Shown here one piece after another: positions 7,889 through 16,011 of a DNA stretch of 64,000 nt (position 1 is its first letter; each line of letters begins with the position of its first letter). A program made the translations under genes and the position numbers. The DNA is from CALCMJ01 sp964475415. Its GTDB lineage: Bacteria > Bacteroidota > Bacteroidia > Chitinophagales > Saprospiraceae. The notes below the pieces were generated by a model. The model made no database searches. It was not told where the DNA came from and saw only the letters and a list, made by a program, of their open reading frames with translations. The stretch lies in assembly GCA_964475415.1 (NCBI GenBank), contig CAYYWZ010000004.1:1-64000 (forward strand), given 5' to 3'.

Positions 7889-8557
7889 ATGAAAATCGAA
7901 AAAACAACGCTTAAGTTTTTATCAGATCTATCTAAGAATAATAATCGAGAATGGTTTAAAGAAAACAAAGACAGATATGTTCTAGCAAATGAAAATGCTA
8001 AAGCAATGAAGACGGCAATAGAAACTGAACTCAATAAGATCGACGAAATCGAAAAAAGTAAGTTGTTCAGAATTTATAGAGATGTTAGATTTTCTAAGGA
8101 TAAGACGCCGTATAATCCTGATATAAGAATGTCGTTTACTCGTGCTGGTGCACATAGAAGGGGAGGATACTATCTTAATATGGGGCCCAATCAGATACAT
8201 GTTGCTGCTGGATTCTGGAGACCTGAACCTTCTGATCTTAAATTGATAAGGGGACACATTGCAACAGATGCTAAACCATTAAGAAAAATATTGAAAAGCA
8301 AGAAGTTTGTGGATACCTTTGGTTCCCTACAGGGAGAACAGTTAAAAAATTCGCCGAGAGGATTTGATAAAGACCATCCTGATACAGATCTTCTGCAGTA
8401 CAAACAGTTTTATGTCAATAGGACATTGCCCAAGGGCTTAGCTAGCGATGAGAAGCTAGTAAAGGAAATTGTAAAAACCTATAAAGCTGTTAGACCATGG
8501 TTTGATTATATGACAGATATTTTAACCCATGATCTTAATGGAATATCATTAATATAA
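7889..8557 (+). CDS. DUF2461 family protein (222 aa)
   Basis: Member of the DUF2461 (TIGR02453) family, about 220 residues, function unknown. The family hallmarks are present: the N-terminal LKFLSDLSKNNNREWFKENK, then RIYRDVRFSKDKTPY and the glycine-rich GGYYLNMGPNQIHVAAGFW. There is no signal peptide or membrane helix. The gene lies between two unrelated genes on the same strand, so context gives no functional clue. Confidence 0.92.
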   Translation: MKIEKTTLKFLSDLSKNNNREWFKENKDRYVLANENAKAMKTAIETELNKIDEIEKSKLFRIYRDVRFSKDKTPYNPDIRMSFTRAGAHRRGGYYLNMGPNQIHVAAGFWRPEPSDLKLIRGHIATDAKPLRKILKSKKFVDTFGSLQGEQLKNSPRGFDKDHPDTDLLQYKQFYVNRTLPKGLASDEKLVKEIVKTYKAVRPWFDYMTDILTHDLNGISLI

Positions 8558-8663
8558 TTAGACTGATATTAATTAGTAGGGTTGTAGCATGCCTTAAGAC
8601 ATGATTTTTTGTAAATTAAACTTCTTTGTATACCCGAAGATTATAGAAACAACACCAAAAATA

Positions 8664-9347
8664 ATGATAGAAAATTTGCCCCAATGGACTAATTTACTTT
8701 TTGTCTTGACAAGTATAATGACTCTATTATTCTTTTACTTATCTAATAGTAAGCCCCGCGTAATTATAATGATTTTATTAGTATGGGCCTTAGTTCATTG
8801 TGTGCTTGCCTACATAGGGTTTTATCATAATACAAGTGCTTTCCCACCGAGATTTGGACTCGTACTTATACCGAGTTTGATCTTTATTATCTATGGTGTC
8901 TTGACCAAACAAAGAACGTGGATCTATCGGAGTAGAAAACTAAGTCTTAGTACTGCCTTACATATAGTACGCTTGCCTGTAGAGCTTGTTTTATACCAAT
9001 TATTTATCTACAAAATGGTTCCCGAATTGATGACTTTTGAAGGAAGGAATTTTGATATTATTATAGGACTTACAGCACCTCTTATGGCTTATTTATATTA
9101 TAAAAAAATCATAGGGGAAAAACTATTATTAGTGTGGAATATAATTGGCTTGCTATTTATCCTGTTTATTTTTATTAATGGTATGTTATCTGCGGAATTG
9201 CCATTTCAAATTTTTGCCTTCGATCAGCCTAATGTAGCAGTAGAGTATTTCCCTTTTGTTCTTTTACCTGCATTGATTGTGCCTATGGTTATTTGGACCC
9301 ATATGACGGATATATTTTTGCTTAGAAAAAAACTTAAGGAAGTATAG
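8664..9347 (+). CDS. Multi-pass membrane protein, unknown function (227 aa)
   Basis: Small integral membrane protein with about six or seven hydrophobic segments (for example residues 8-28, 34-54, 60-80, 143-158, 160-185 and 200-225). A basic loop (KQRTWIYRSRKLSL) follows the third segment, and a positively charged C-terminus (LRKKLKEV) suggests a cytosolic tail. The open frame extends upstream to 8601, but ATG 8664 gives a compact start (MIENLPQW) with the first membrane helix at the expected place, so it is preferred. It ends convergently with trkH, 63 bp apart. No family motif was recognised. Confidence 0.75.
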   Translation: MIENLPQWTNLLFVLTSIMTLLFFYLSNSKPRVIIMILLVWALVHCVLAYIGFYHNTSAFPPRFGLVLIPSLIFIIYGVLTKQRTWIYRSRKLSLSTALHIVRLPVELVLYQLFIYKMVPELMTFEGRNFDIIIGLTAPLMAYLYYKKIIGEKLLLVWNIIGLLFILFIFINGMLSAELPFQIFAFDQPNVAVEYFPFVLLPALIVPMVIWTHMTDIFLLRKKLKEV

Positions 9348-9410
9348 ATTGTAAATGTGAAAAGTGCAAAGAGCAATGTTTTGATTTCCTTATGTCTAAA
9401 AAGAATCTTA

Positions 9411-10751
9411 CTAAATAGCAATATCTTCTATCTCAGGTTTCTTTCTTATGAGAGGATTTTCTGAAATTAGTGCTAAACCAAAAGTAAGCACACCAAGACG
9501 TCCTATAAACATCCAGAGCGATATAATTAGCTTACTTGTATCTTTGAGATCCGCTGTAATACCCGAAGATAATCCTACGGTACTAAGGGCTGAGGCAATT
9601 TCGAATAAGATTTTTTCGAACGAATGAGCAGAACCTTCAACCATAAGTACTAGCCATGTACCGATTATCAAAATTAGTAAGTAAAAAACTGTAGAAGAAA
9701 TAGCCAGATAAATATTTCCAGCAGGGATTTCCTTTCTTAAAAAAGTAATGTGTTTTTTTCTTTTTAATATAGCAGTTAGAACAGCTAGTAATGCAGTAAT
9801 AGAGGTTACTTTAATTCCTCCACCAGTTCCAGCAGGAGAAGCGCCTACAATCATAAGTACTATAATAATAAAAGTACTAGCATAATTAAGAGCACTGAGG
9901 TCGAAGTTGTTGAAACCCACAGTTGTGTGTGCAGAAATACTTTGAAAGATAGCAATCTTTAAGCCTCGCCAGCCTAGCTCATAAAGAGCCGGATCAGACA
10001 AGTATATAAGTATAGATGCCGCAATCCAGAAAGTAAAACTTCCTATAAGTATAATCTTAGAAGTGAGAGTAATCGATTTCCTTCTTCTTATAATCTTCAT
10101 CCAGAAGTCCAGTAAGACTATGAATCCAATAGATCCTAAAAGCGATAAAACTAGAATAGTGTTTGTGATTAGTCCATTATCCTGAAAAGGTATCATAGAA
10201 TCACTAAATAAGCTAAAGCCCGCAGTACAAAAAGCAGATATACTATGAAAGATTGCATTCCATAAAGGGTTCTCTAATCCCTGGTTTTTAAAACCTATGT
10301 AAAGTAAAATGGTTCCTAGGAACTCAATAAGAAAAGTGAATATAAAGACGCTATAGATAAAATCAACTAAGGGATATTTAGGTGGCAGGTTGAATTCTAG
10401 CTTTAATAGACGAGCTGATAGGCTAGGTAATCTTTTTCTTTGTTTAAGTATAATGAATGAACTTAGCGCCATATATCCAATGCCTCCTATCTGAATAAAA
10501 AATAAACTTATTAGGTGTCCAAATAAATTATAGGTACTGCCAAAATCAGCTGGAGCTAGTCCAGTGGTACTTACAATAGACATAGAGAAAAAGATATGGT
10601 TTACTAGTGAACAAGGTTCATCTTGAGAGAAAGGGAGTAATAATAGAATTAGACAGATTACAGAAAGAAAAAAATATCCCTTTATTAATAAAAAAAGAAC
10701 AGATCTTTCGTCATTCTTTGTATGTTCTAACCAGTTTTTAAGTTTGCTCAT
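9411..10751 (-). CDS. TrkH/KtrB-type potassium uptake subunit (446 aa)
   Basis: Membrane subunit of a Trk/Ktr potassium transporter. The four repeated pore loops are visible with their selectivity-filter glycines: STTGLAPADFG (residue 60 region), CTAGFSLFSDS, HTTVGFNNFDL and STVGLSSGI. The typical APAGTGGGIKVT stretch of the gating loop precedes the last repeat. About 10-12 hydrophobic segments fit the four M1-P-M2 units. Length (446) is nearer KtrB than TrkH. The nucleotide-binding partner (TrkA/KtrA) is not in the window. It is upstream of, and in the opposite direction to, the unknown membrane protein. Confidence 0.95.
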   Translation of the reverse strand: MSKLKNWLEHTKNDERSVLFLLIKGYFFLSVICLILLLLPFSQDEPCSLVNHIFFSMSIVSTTGLAPADFGSTYNLFGHLISLFFIQIGGIGYMALSSFIILKQRKRLPSLSARLLKLEFNLPPKYPLVDFIYSVFIFTFLIEFLGTILLYIGFKNQGLENPLWNAIFHSISAFCTAGFSLFSDSMIPFQDNGLITNTILVLSLLGSIGFIVLLDFWMKIIRRRKSITLTSKIILIGSFTFWIAASILIYLSDPALYELGWRGLKIAIFQSISAHTTVGFNNFDLSALNYASTFIIIVLMIVGASPAGTGGGIKVTSITALLAVLTAILKRKKHITFLRKEIPAGNIYLAISSTVFYLLILIIGTWLVLMVEGSAHSFEKILFEIASALSTVGLSSGITADLKDTSKLIISLWMFIGRLGVLTFGLALISENPLIRKKPEIEDIAI

Positions 10752-10802
10752 CTAATATAATATATTTCTTTACGCTGAATTACTTCTTTCGAAAGTTAGT
10801 AC

Positions 10803-11573
10803 TTATTTTTTTGAAAATAACCAATTTAAAAGATCTACAGATTCCATTGCCTGATTCCATACATCGTGGCTTCCATTGGGATATTCTGTGTAATAGACTT
10901 CTTTGTTTTGTTTTTTTAGTTCCTCATAGATAGTTCGAGATAATTCCACTGGAACTACAGGATCCTTGGCCCCATGAAAAATATGTAAAGGTACTTTAGA
11001 TATTTTTTCTACAGCAGTAAGATCACCTCCGCCACATATCGCAATAGCACCAGAAAAATTTATCACATCACGAGCAATTAAGTCAAAAGTTCCAAAGCCT
11101 CCCATTGATAATCCAGCTATATATTTTTGACTAATATTATATTCGTTTTCTATAGATTGTAACAATTCTATAACCGCGATCATAGACTTAGTTGGATTAT
11201 CCTTTGCCTCAGGAGTCCATACATTATCAGTCACATCTACATGAGCCCAATAATCATCTTTAGGACATTGAGGAAATATAAGGATAGAAGAATGTAAGGC
11301 TTGTATAGAGTCAGAAGAGAGATAATTAGCTACATGTACAAGTTGGCTACTATTATCAGTACCTCTTTCTCCTGCGCCGTGGAGAAAACACAACATAGGT
11401 ATATTCTTTTTATTCTTATTGGCTTTGGGGATATATATCCTATAAGGTAGGGTATAACCTGTAGTTGTAGTAAATGTTTTTTTCTCAAACCTAGATTCTG
11501 TGGTTTCCATATGTTGTGCTTGATTACAGCCAATTGTGCATAAGGTAGAAAATATCAATAGTAGAAACTTCAT
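10803..11573 (-). CDS. Lipoprotein alpha/beta-hydrolase (esterase/peptidase-like, 256 aa)
   Basis: Exported lipoprotein with an N-terminal signal ending in the lipobox-like CTIGCNQ (Cys16), followed by an alpha/beta-hydrolase of the carboxylesterase / prolyl-oligopeptidase-like group. The nucleophile elbow is GLSMGGFGT, the oxyanion-side LCFLHGAGERG is near residue 62, the acid is in FHGAKDPVVP and the catalytic His is in NGSHDVWNQA. Close relatives act on feruloyl or acetyl esters of polysaccharides or on peptides, and the substrate is not evident here. It starts 52 bp upstream of trkH's start on the same strand (minus), while the upstream side is a decayed DUF2207 gene. Confidence 0.9.
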   Translation of the reverse strand: MKFLLLIFSTLCTIGCNQAQHMETTESRFEKKTFTTTTGYTLPYRIYIPKANKNKKNIPMLCFLHGAGERGTDNSSQLVHVANYLSSDSIQALHSSILIFPQCPKDDYWAHVDVTDNVWTPEAKDNPTKSMIAVIELLQSIENEYNISQKYIAGLSMGGFGTFDLIARDVINFSGAIAICGGGDLTAVEKISKVPLHIFHGAKDPVVPVELSRTIYEELKKQNKEVYYTEYPNGSHDVWNQAMESVDLLNWLFSKK

Positions 11574-11593
11574 ATAGATTATTTTTTATTTTA

Positions 11594-11980
11594 TTACCAA
11601 CTGCCACCTCCGCCACCACCAGCTCCGCCTCCTGAAAATCCTCCAGAACCTCCTCCAGAATTAGAAGAGCTGCTTGAAAATACACTATCTATTTTTTCTA
11701 TGCTAAAATTTTCTTTAAAATCATCTAAATTATTTCTTGATGTATTTGAGATCTGGTCTGTAAAATACCACGAAAGTGGTTATGTGAAAAGATCATCAAA
11801 TTTCTAGATCCATTTCTTATCTAGGTCAAAGGCAACAGCATAAGGGAATTGTGAATCATTTTTGAATTTGCTCAAAGTATGTTACGTTTTCTATCTGATG
11901 ATTAGTGATATCAGCTGTTGTGCTTTTTTCCAAGTACTGCTGAAATGTTTTAGTCTTATAAGTAAGCCTATTTCCTTTTC
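11594..11980 (-). pseudogene. Decayed C-terminus of a DUF2207 membrane protein
   Basis: Minus-strand translation gives a recognisable DUF2207 C-terminal region broken by stops. A segment with QQYLEKSTTADITNHQIE is followed by a frameshift, then FPYAVAFDLDKKWI, a TAG, KFDDLFT, a TAA, PLSWYF, and finally a serine/glycine-rich tail ending GGGGGGSW and a stop at 11594. LPYA-, SWY- and the poly-Gly-SW terminus are the family signature. The N-terminal membrane part is missing. At least two in-frame stops and one frameshift are present, so it is not functional. Confidence 0.8.
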
Positions 11981-12040
11981 AGAATTTTTACCCTAGTAAC
12001 AAATATATACAATGCAAGAATGCCCAAAAGAAAAAGTATA

Positions 12041-12074
12041 AAAAAAACCTGCTGTACAAAGCACAACAGGTTTT
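12041..12074 (-). terminator. Rho-independent terminator of typA
   Basis: AAAACCTGCTGT (12044-12055) pairs with ACAACAGGTTTT (12063-12074), one mismatch, loop ACAAAGC. In the leftward direction it is followed by seven T (complement of A 12041-12047). It lies 22 bp after the typA stop. Confidence 0.85.
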
Positions 12075-12096
12075 AATTCTTGATAACAGTCTAAGC

Positions 12097-13860
12097 TTAT
12101 TTGATTTTTCTCATTCGCATACTTACTGGTGTTACTTCTAAGTATTCATCTTCTCGGATGTACTCCATAGCTTCCTCCAGAGAAAACTTAATCTTTGGAG
12201 CTATTTTTGTCGCATCATCAGCTCCAGAAGATCTCATATTGGTTTGCTTTTTACCTTTGATAACATTAATCTCTAGGTCATTGTCTCTTGTATTTTCGCC
12301 TATCACCTGACCTTTATAAACTTGCTCTCCTGGATCTATAAAAAACTTTCCTCTATCTTGAAGTCTGTCAATAGCAAATGCTAGCGCTTGGCCTTGTTCC
12401 ATAGATACTAAAGAACCTTTATTTCTGCTTTCTATTTCACCTTTAAGTGGTTCGAATTTCAGAAATCTATGTGTCATTATTGCTTCACCAGCACTATTAG
12501 TTAACATAGTATTTCTAAGACCGATAAGTCCTCTAGAAGGAATCTCGAATTCTAGGTGTTGTACATCTCCCTTCGGCTCCATAATCTTAAGCATACCTTT
12601 TCTCTGTGTAGCTAGCTCTATTACTTTCCCAGAATAAGTTTCCGGCACATCTACAACAAGAACTTCTATAGGCTCACATTTTATACCATCAATTTCCTTT
12701 ATGATTACTTCTGGCTTTCCTACTTGTAACTCATAACCTTCTCGCCTCATAGTTTCTATCAATACAGAAAGGTGAAGAATTCCTCTACCGTAGACATTGA
12801 ACTTGTCTTCTGTGTCTGTAGGTTTAACCTTCAGGGCGAGATTCTTTTCTGTCTCTTTATATAATCTATCTCTTAGGTGTCTAGAGGTTACATATTTTCC
12901 TTCTTTCCCGAAGAATGGGGAATTGTTAATCGTAAATAACATACTCATTGTAGGTTCATCTACTTCTATCCTAGGAAGTGCCTCGGGAGCTTCTATATCC
13001 GTTATCGTGTCACCTATATCGAAATCATCTATCCCTACAATGGCACATATATCTCCACTCCTCACCTGCTTAGTTCGCAATCTACCTAGTCCTTCGAAGG
13101 AGTACAATTCTTTAATTCTTATTTTTTTATGGCTACCATCTTTTTTGATAAGCATATAATCTTGTCCTTCTGCAAGATCACCTCGGTATACTCTTCCTAT
13201 GGCTATTCTACCTTGGAAGTTAGTGTAGTCTAAAGAAGTTATCTGCATCTGAGGGGTACCTTCATGATAAGGTGCTTCAGGTATATGATCTAGCACAGCT
13301 TGTAAAAGTGGAAAGATATCAGCAGTTCTTTTATCATGATCGAAACTCATCCATCCCTGCTTAGAAGATCCGAATAGTGTTACGAAATCCAGTTGATCTT
13401 CCGTTCCTCCTAAGTTGAACATCAGGTCAAAAACATCACTTTGGACATCCTCTGGTGTACAGTTTTCTTTATCTACTTTATTAACAACAACGATAGGTTT
13501 TAGTCCTAGCTCTAGAGCCTTAGTAAGAACGAATCTTGTCTGTGGCATAGCTCCTTCGAATGCATCTACTAAAAGCAGAACGCCATCAGCCATCTTAAGA
13601 ACTCGTTCTACCTCTCCACCAAAATCTGCGTGACCAGGCGTATCGATGATATTGATTTTTACATCGTTATATTGAACGGAAACGTTTTTAGCAGTAATAG
13701 TTATCCCTCTTTCTCTTTCTAGATCTTGGTTATCTAGAATCAGTTCTTTAACCTCTTTTCTTGTATCTAGTGTTTTACAAGCATGGATGATCTTATCTAC
13801 TAGTGTAGTTTTACCATGATCTACGTGGGCTATTATAGCTATATTCCTTATCGAATTCAT
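12097..13860 (-). CDS. typA: Translational GTPase TypA/BipA (587 aa)
   Basis: Ribosome-associated GTPase of the EF-G family, involved in 50S maturation and stress and cold adaptation. Motifs are G1 AHVDHGKTTL (residues 10-19), switch I/G2 RERGITITAKN, G3 DTPGHADFGGEVERVL and G4 NKVDKENC, followed by domain II, an EF-G III/V-like region (RGILHLSVLIETMRREGYE) and the TypA-specific C-terminal domain (MRSSGADDATKI, SLEEAMEYIREDEYLEVTP). Length is near the usual 590-610. The ATG at 13860 is preceded 17 nt earlier by CATCTTTG, close to the -7 consensus. A strong terminator follows, so it is a single-gene unit. Confidence 0.98.
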   Translation of the reverse strand: MNSIRNIAIIAHVDHGKTTLVDKIIHACKTLDTRKEVKELILDNQDLERERGITITAKNVSVQYNDVKINIIDTPGHADFGGEVERVLKMADGVLLLVDAFEGAMPQTRFVLTKALELGLKPIVVVNKVDKENCTPEDVQSDVFDLMFNLGGTEDQLDFVTLFGSSKQGWMSFDHDKRTADIFPLLQAVLDHIPEAPYHEGTPQMQITSLDYTNFQGRIAIGRVYRGDLAEGQDYMLIKKDGSHKKIRIKELYSFEGLGRLRTKQVRSGDICAIVGIDDFDIGDTITDIEAPEALPRIEVDEPTMSMLFTINNSPFFGKEGKYVTSRHLRDRLYKETEKNLALKVKPTDTEDKFNVYGRGILHLSVLIETMRREGYELQVGKPEVIIKEIDGIKCEPIEVLVVDVPETYSGKVIELATQRKGMLKIMEPKGDVQHLEFEIPSRGLIGLRNTMLTNSAGEAIMTHRFLKFEPLKGEIESRNKGSLVSMEQGQALAFAIDRLQDRGKFFIDPGEQVYKGQVIGENTRDNDLEINVIKGKKQTNMRSSGADDATKIAPKIKFSLEEAMEYIREDEYLEVTPVSMRMRKIK

Positions 13861-13970
13861 ATCTCAAAAATTAGCCGCAAAGATGGCTAAAAATTCGATA
13901 AGATGCGCTTTTATCTACTTTATATATAAATTAAGTAAGATAATAGCCTCTGGTATAGATTATCTTTCAA

Positions 13971-15317
13971 TTACAGTGACAAAATATAGGAAGACAAAGC
14001 ATCTTCAGGCTTAATTTTTAATTTCTTCTTTAGTCTATATCTAGCCATTTCTGCTGATTTTTGTTCTATATGCAGAATTTTAGAAACTTCTCGTAGTGAT
14101 AGGTTAAGCCTCACATAGGCTGCGTGTTTTTTATCATTAAGAGTAAGTGTTTTACATTTTTTTACCAACTTCTTAAAAAACATCGGATCTATTTCGTTGA
14201 ATGAGTTAGAGAAATTTATCCAGTTTTTCTCTTCATTCTGTTGTGACTCTATACTCCTTATCAGTCTGTCAATATCTTTTTTCTGGATACTATCTTGTTT
14301 TCTTATGGCTTCTAATTTTTCTTTTACTTTTGAAAGCTGAGCTTCTTTTCCAGAAATTTGCATCTCCTGAGAAAGTAACTTCTTTTTCCTAAGTTCTAGA
14401 TCCTTATTTGCTGTACTTAATTTTAATGCATTTAGTATCGATTTAGCCTTAATTGCATCTAGCTCTTTCTTCTTTTTTGCTAGTATAAGTTTTTCTCTTT
14501 CTTTGGTCTTTTTACTTACTAAGGATTCTAGGTTTTTATTGTATTGTATCAATTGATTTACCATCTTCACCCTATCAGTTGTATCCCTTTGTATAGATAT
14601 CCAGTGGGTATACCAGCCATTTTTATTTTTGACAGGAACGATAGATAGTTCTACAATAAACTCTTTTCCAGATTTAGTATAATTAGTAAGCTCTGTTCGT
14701 ATGGGTTTCCACTCTTTGAGGGCTTTACTTATTTCTTTTATTTTATTGGGATCAGAGTTTTTTCCTTGTAGGATACGAGGAGTCCTGCCCAGAATATCAG
14801 CCTCTTTGTATCCAGTCATTTTGTAAAAAGCAGGATTAGCAAATATTATTCTTGGTCCATCTGGGTTATCATAAGGGACTGCTTTAGTTATTAATACAGC
14901 ATCCTTACTATTTTGTACCACTGAGTTGATAAGCTCTTGGAATTCCGGATCGTAACGCTCTCCGTTTTGAAAAACATTGATGATAATAGAGACTCCAGTG
15001 ACTTTCTTTTGTTGAAGAATAGGAAGAAATTGACCCTTGCCCTCTAAGTAACTTTTATTATTAGCATGCTTGAATTTTAGATCTAAAATCTCAATACTCC
15101 TGCCTTCTTTGAGACAGGAGTTATTAATGAACATAGCATACCGTTTCTTAATATTTGGAAGTATTCGGTATAACTGTTTACCAATGACTGAGACTCTCGG
15201 AATTCCAAAAACTTCTTCAGCTTTGTGATTCCAATATGTTATTTTCTTATTGTTATTAATTGTTATTAAAACAATAGGTATCTCCTTACAAACAAGCTCT
15301 GCAGCTTTTTTATTCAT
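13971..15317 (-). CDS. Two-PAS sensor with coiled coil and LuxR-like HTH (448 aa)
   Basis: Cytosolic one-component regulator. PAS 1 covers about residues 5-120 and PAS 2 about 125-248 (KMTGYKEADILGRTPRILQG, the LOV/PAS_9-like pattern, followed by a PAC segment WYTHWISIQRDTTDR). The NCRFLQ cysteine motif of true LOV domains is absent, with GKNSDPN at that position. A lysine/glutamate-rich coiled coil spans 250-360, and a C-terminal HTH (about 385-448) carries LSLREVSKILHIEQKSAEMARYRLKKKL. This output module matches that of the response regulator at 51890 almost domain for domain. No membrane segment is present. The stimulus is unknown, and a cytosolic ligand such as a flavin or heme is possible. 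Confidence 0.88.
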   Translation of the reverse strand: MNKKAAELVCKEIPIVLITINNNKKITYWNHKAEEVFGIPRVSVIGKQLYRILPNIKKRYAMFINNSCLKEGRSIEILDLKFKHANNKSYLEGKGQFLPILQQKKVTGVSIIINVFQNGERYDPEFQELINSVVQNSKDAVLITKAVPYDNPDGPRIIFANPAFYKMTGYKEADILGRTPRILQGKNSDPNKIKEISKALKEWKPIRTELTNYTKSGKEFIVELSIVPVKNKNGWYTHWISIQRDTTDRVKMVNQLIQYNKNLESLVSKKTKEREKLILAKKKKELDAIKAKSILNALKLSTANKDLELRKKKLLSQEMQISGKEAQLSKVKEKLEAIRKQDSIQKKDIDRLIRSIESQQNEEKNWINFSNSFNEIDPMFFKKLVKKCKTLTLNDKKHAAYVRLNLSLREVSKILHIEQKSAEMARYRLKKKLKIKPEDALSSYILSL

Positions 15318-15410
15318 TCCTCTATTTTCTTATACATATATGTTTCAAACGTTTTAGTGCTAAATTTTAATTGAGGTATTGTTTTAATTGGTATAATATA
15401 CAGTAATGTC

Positions 15411-15430
15411 GTAATTTAATTAAGAATTAC
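15411..15430. promoter_or_regulatory. Palindrome in the divergent PAS-HTH / Smr intergenic region
   Basis: GTAATT (15411-15416) and AATTAC (15425-15430) form a perfect inverted repeat around TAATTAAG. It sits between the start of the PAS-HTH regulator (15317) and the Smr gene (15486), so it could be an operator, possibly autoregulatory. AT-richness makes chance occurrence plausible. Confidence 0.3.
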
Positions 15431-15456
15431 ATAATTGTATACCCCTACTAAATCAC

Positions 15457-15480
15457 TACCTTTATAATAAGGTATTTTTT
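15457..15480 (+). promoter_or_regulatory. Terminator-like hairpin in the Smr leader
   Basis: TACCTT (15457-15462) pairs with AAGGTA (15469-15474) over TATAAT and is followed directly by six T, ending 5 nt before the Smr ATG. It has the shape of a small intrinsic terminator or a start-site occluding hairpin. Confidence 0.4.
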
Positions 15481-15485
15481 CAATT

Positions 15486-15992
15486 ATGAACTTGGACGAA
15501 TTATGGATAGGAGATTGGGTTAGAATTATTAACAAAAATCTATCTGGCACTTATGAGGGTAGAACATCTGCAGGTAAGGCTAAGGTTAAAACACAAAAAC
15601 TTATAGTATTAGTAGAAGCTAGTAATATTGTGAAAATTCCAGATCCAGAAGTCGAGCAAGATATTAAGAAAGATTTATCAGATTTCAGAGAGCCTAGTAA
15701 GATTGTGAAAGCATCAGAATTTATAACTTTTTTGGATCTGCATATAGAAAAACTCAATCCTAATATGGTGAACAGTTTACCAGAGCGTATATTAGATATA
15801 CAGATACAAAGCTGTGTTGCTTATGTTGAACAGGCAATAGATTTACATATTCCGATAGTCACAATTATACATGGTAAGGGTACTGGTCTATTAAAAGCCG
15901 AGGTTGAGCATATCTTAGCGGACTACAAAGAAAATATACGCTTTACTTTTGATAAGAACAATGGAGGGGCTGTAGAAGTTTGGTTTAACTAA
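15486..15992 (+). CDS. Smr-domain protein (168 aa)
   Basis: Stand-alone Smr (small MutS-related) protein. An N-terminal SH3-like stretch (residues 1-50, GDWVRIINKNLSGTYEG) and a linker precede the Smr domain (about 80-168). The domain shows LDLHIEKL and the signature IIHGKGTGLLKAEV with the HGKGTG loop. In MutS2 and related proteins the Smr domain has endonuclease activity on DNA, or on RNA in colliding-ribosome responses. This protein lacks the MutS2 ATPase part. The N-terminal region resembles the DUF2027 proteins of Bacteroidota. It ends convergently with the secreted nuclease-like gene. Confidence 0.9.
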   Translation: MNLDELWIGDWVRIINKNLSGTYEGRTSAGKAKVKTQKLIVLVEASNIVKIPDPEVEQDIKKDLSDFREPSKIVKASEFITFLDLHIEKLNPNMVNSLPERILDIQIQSCVAYVEQAIDLHIPIVTIIHGKGTGLLKAEVEHILADYKENIRFTFDKNNGGAVEVWFN

Positions 15993-16011
15993 TGTTGGTC
16001 TATAGTTATTT

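Noticed and set aside
8601..8663. Upstream extension of the membrane protein
   Set aside because: The extra 21 residues have no signal logic and ATG 8664 starts just before the first hydrophobic segment.
12797..13159. 120-residue antisense ORF in typA
   Set aside because: Shadow of a conserved gene, no independent support.
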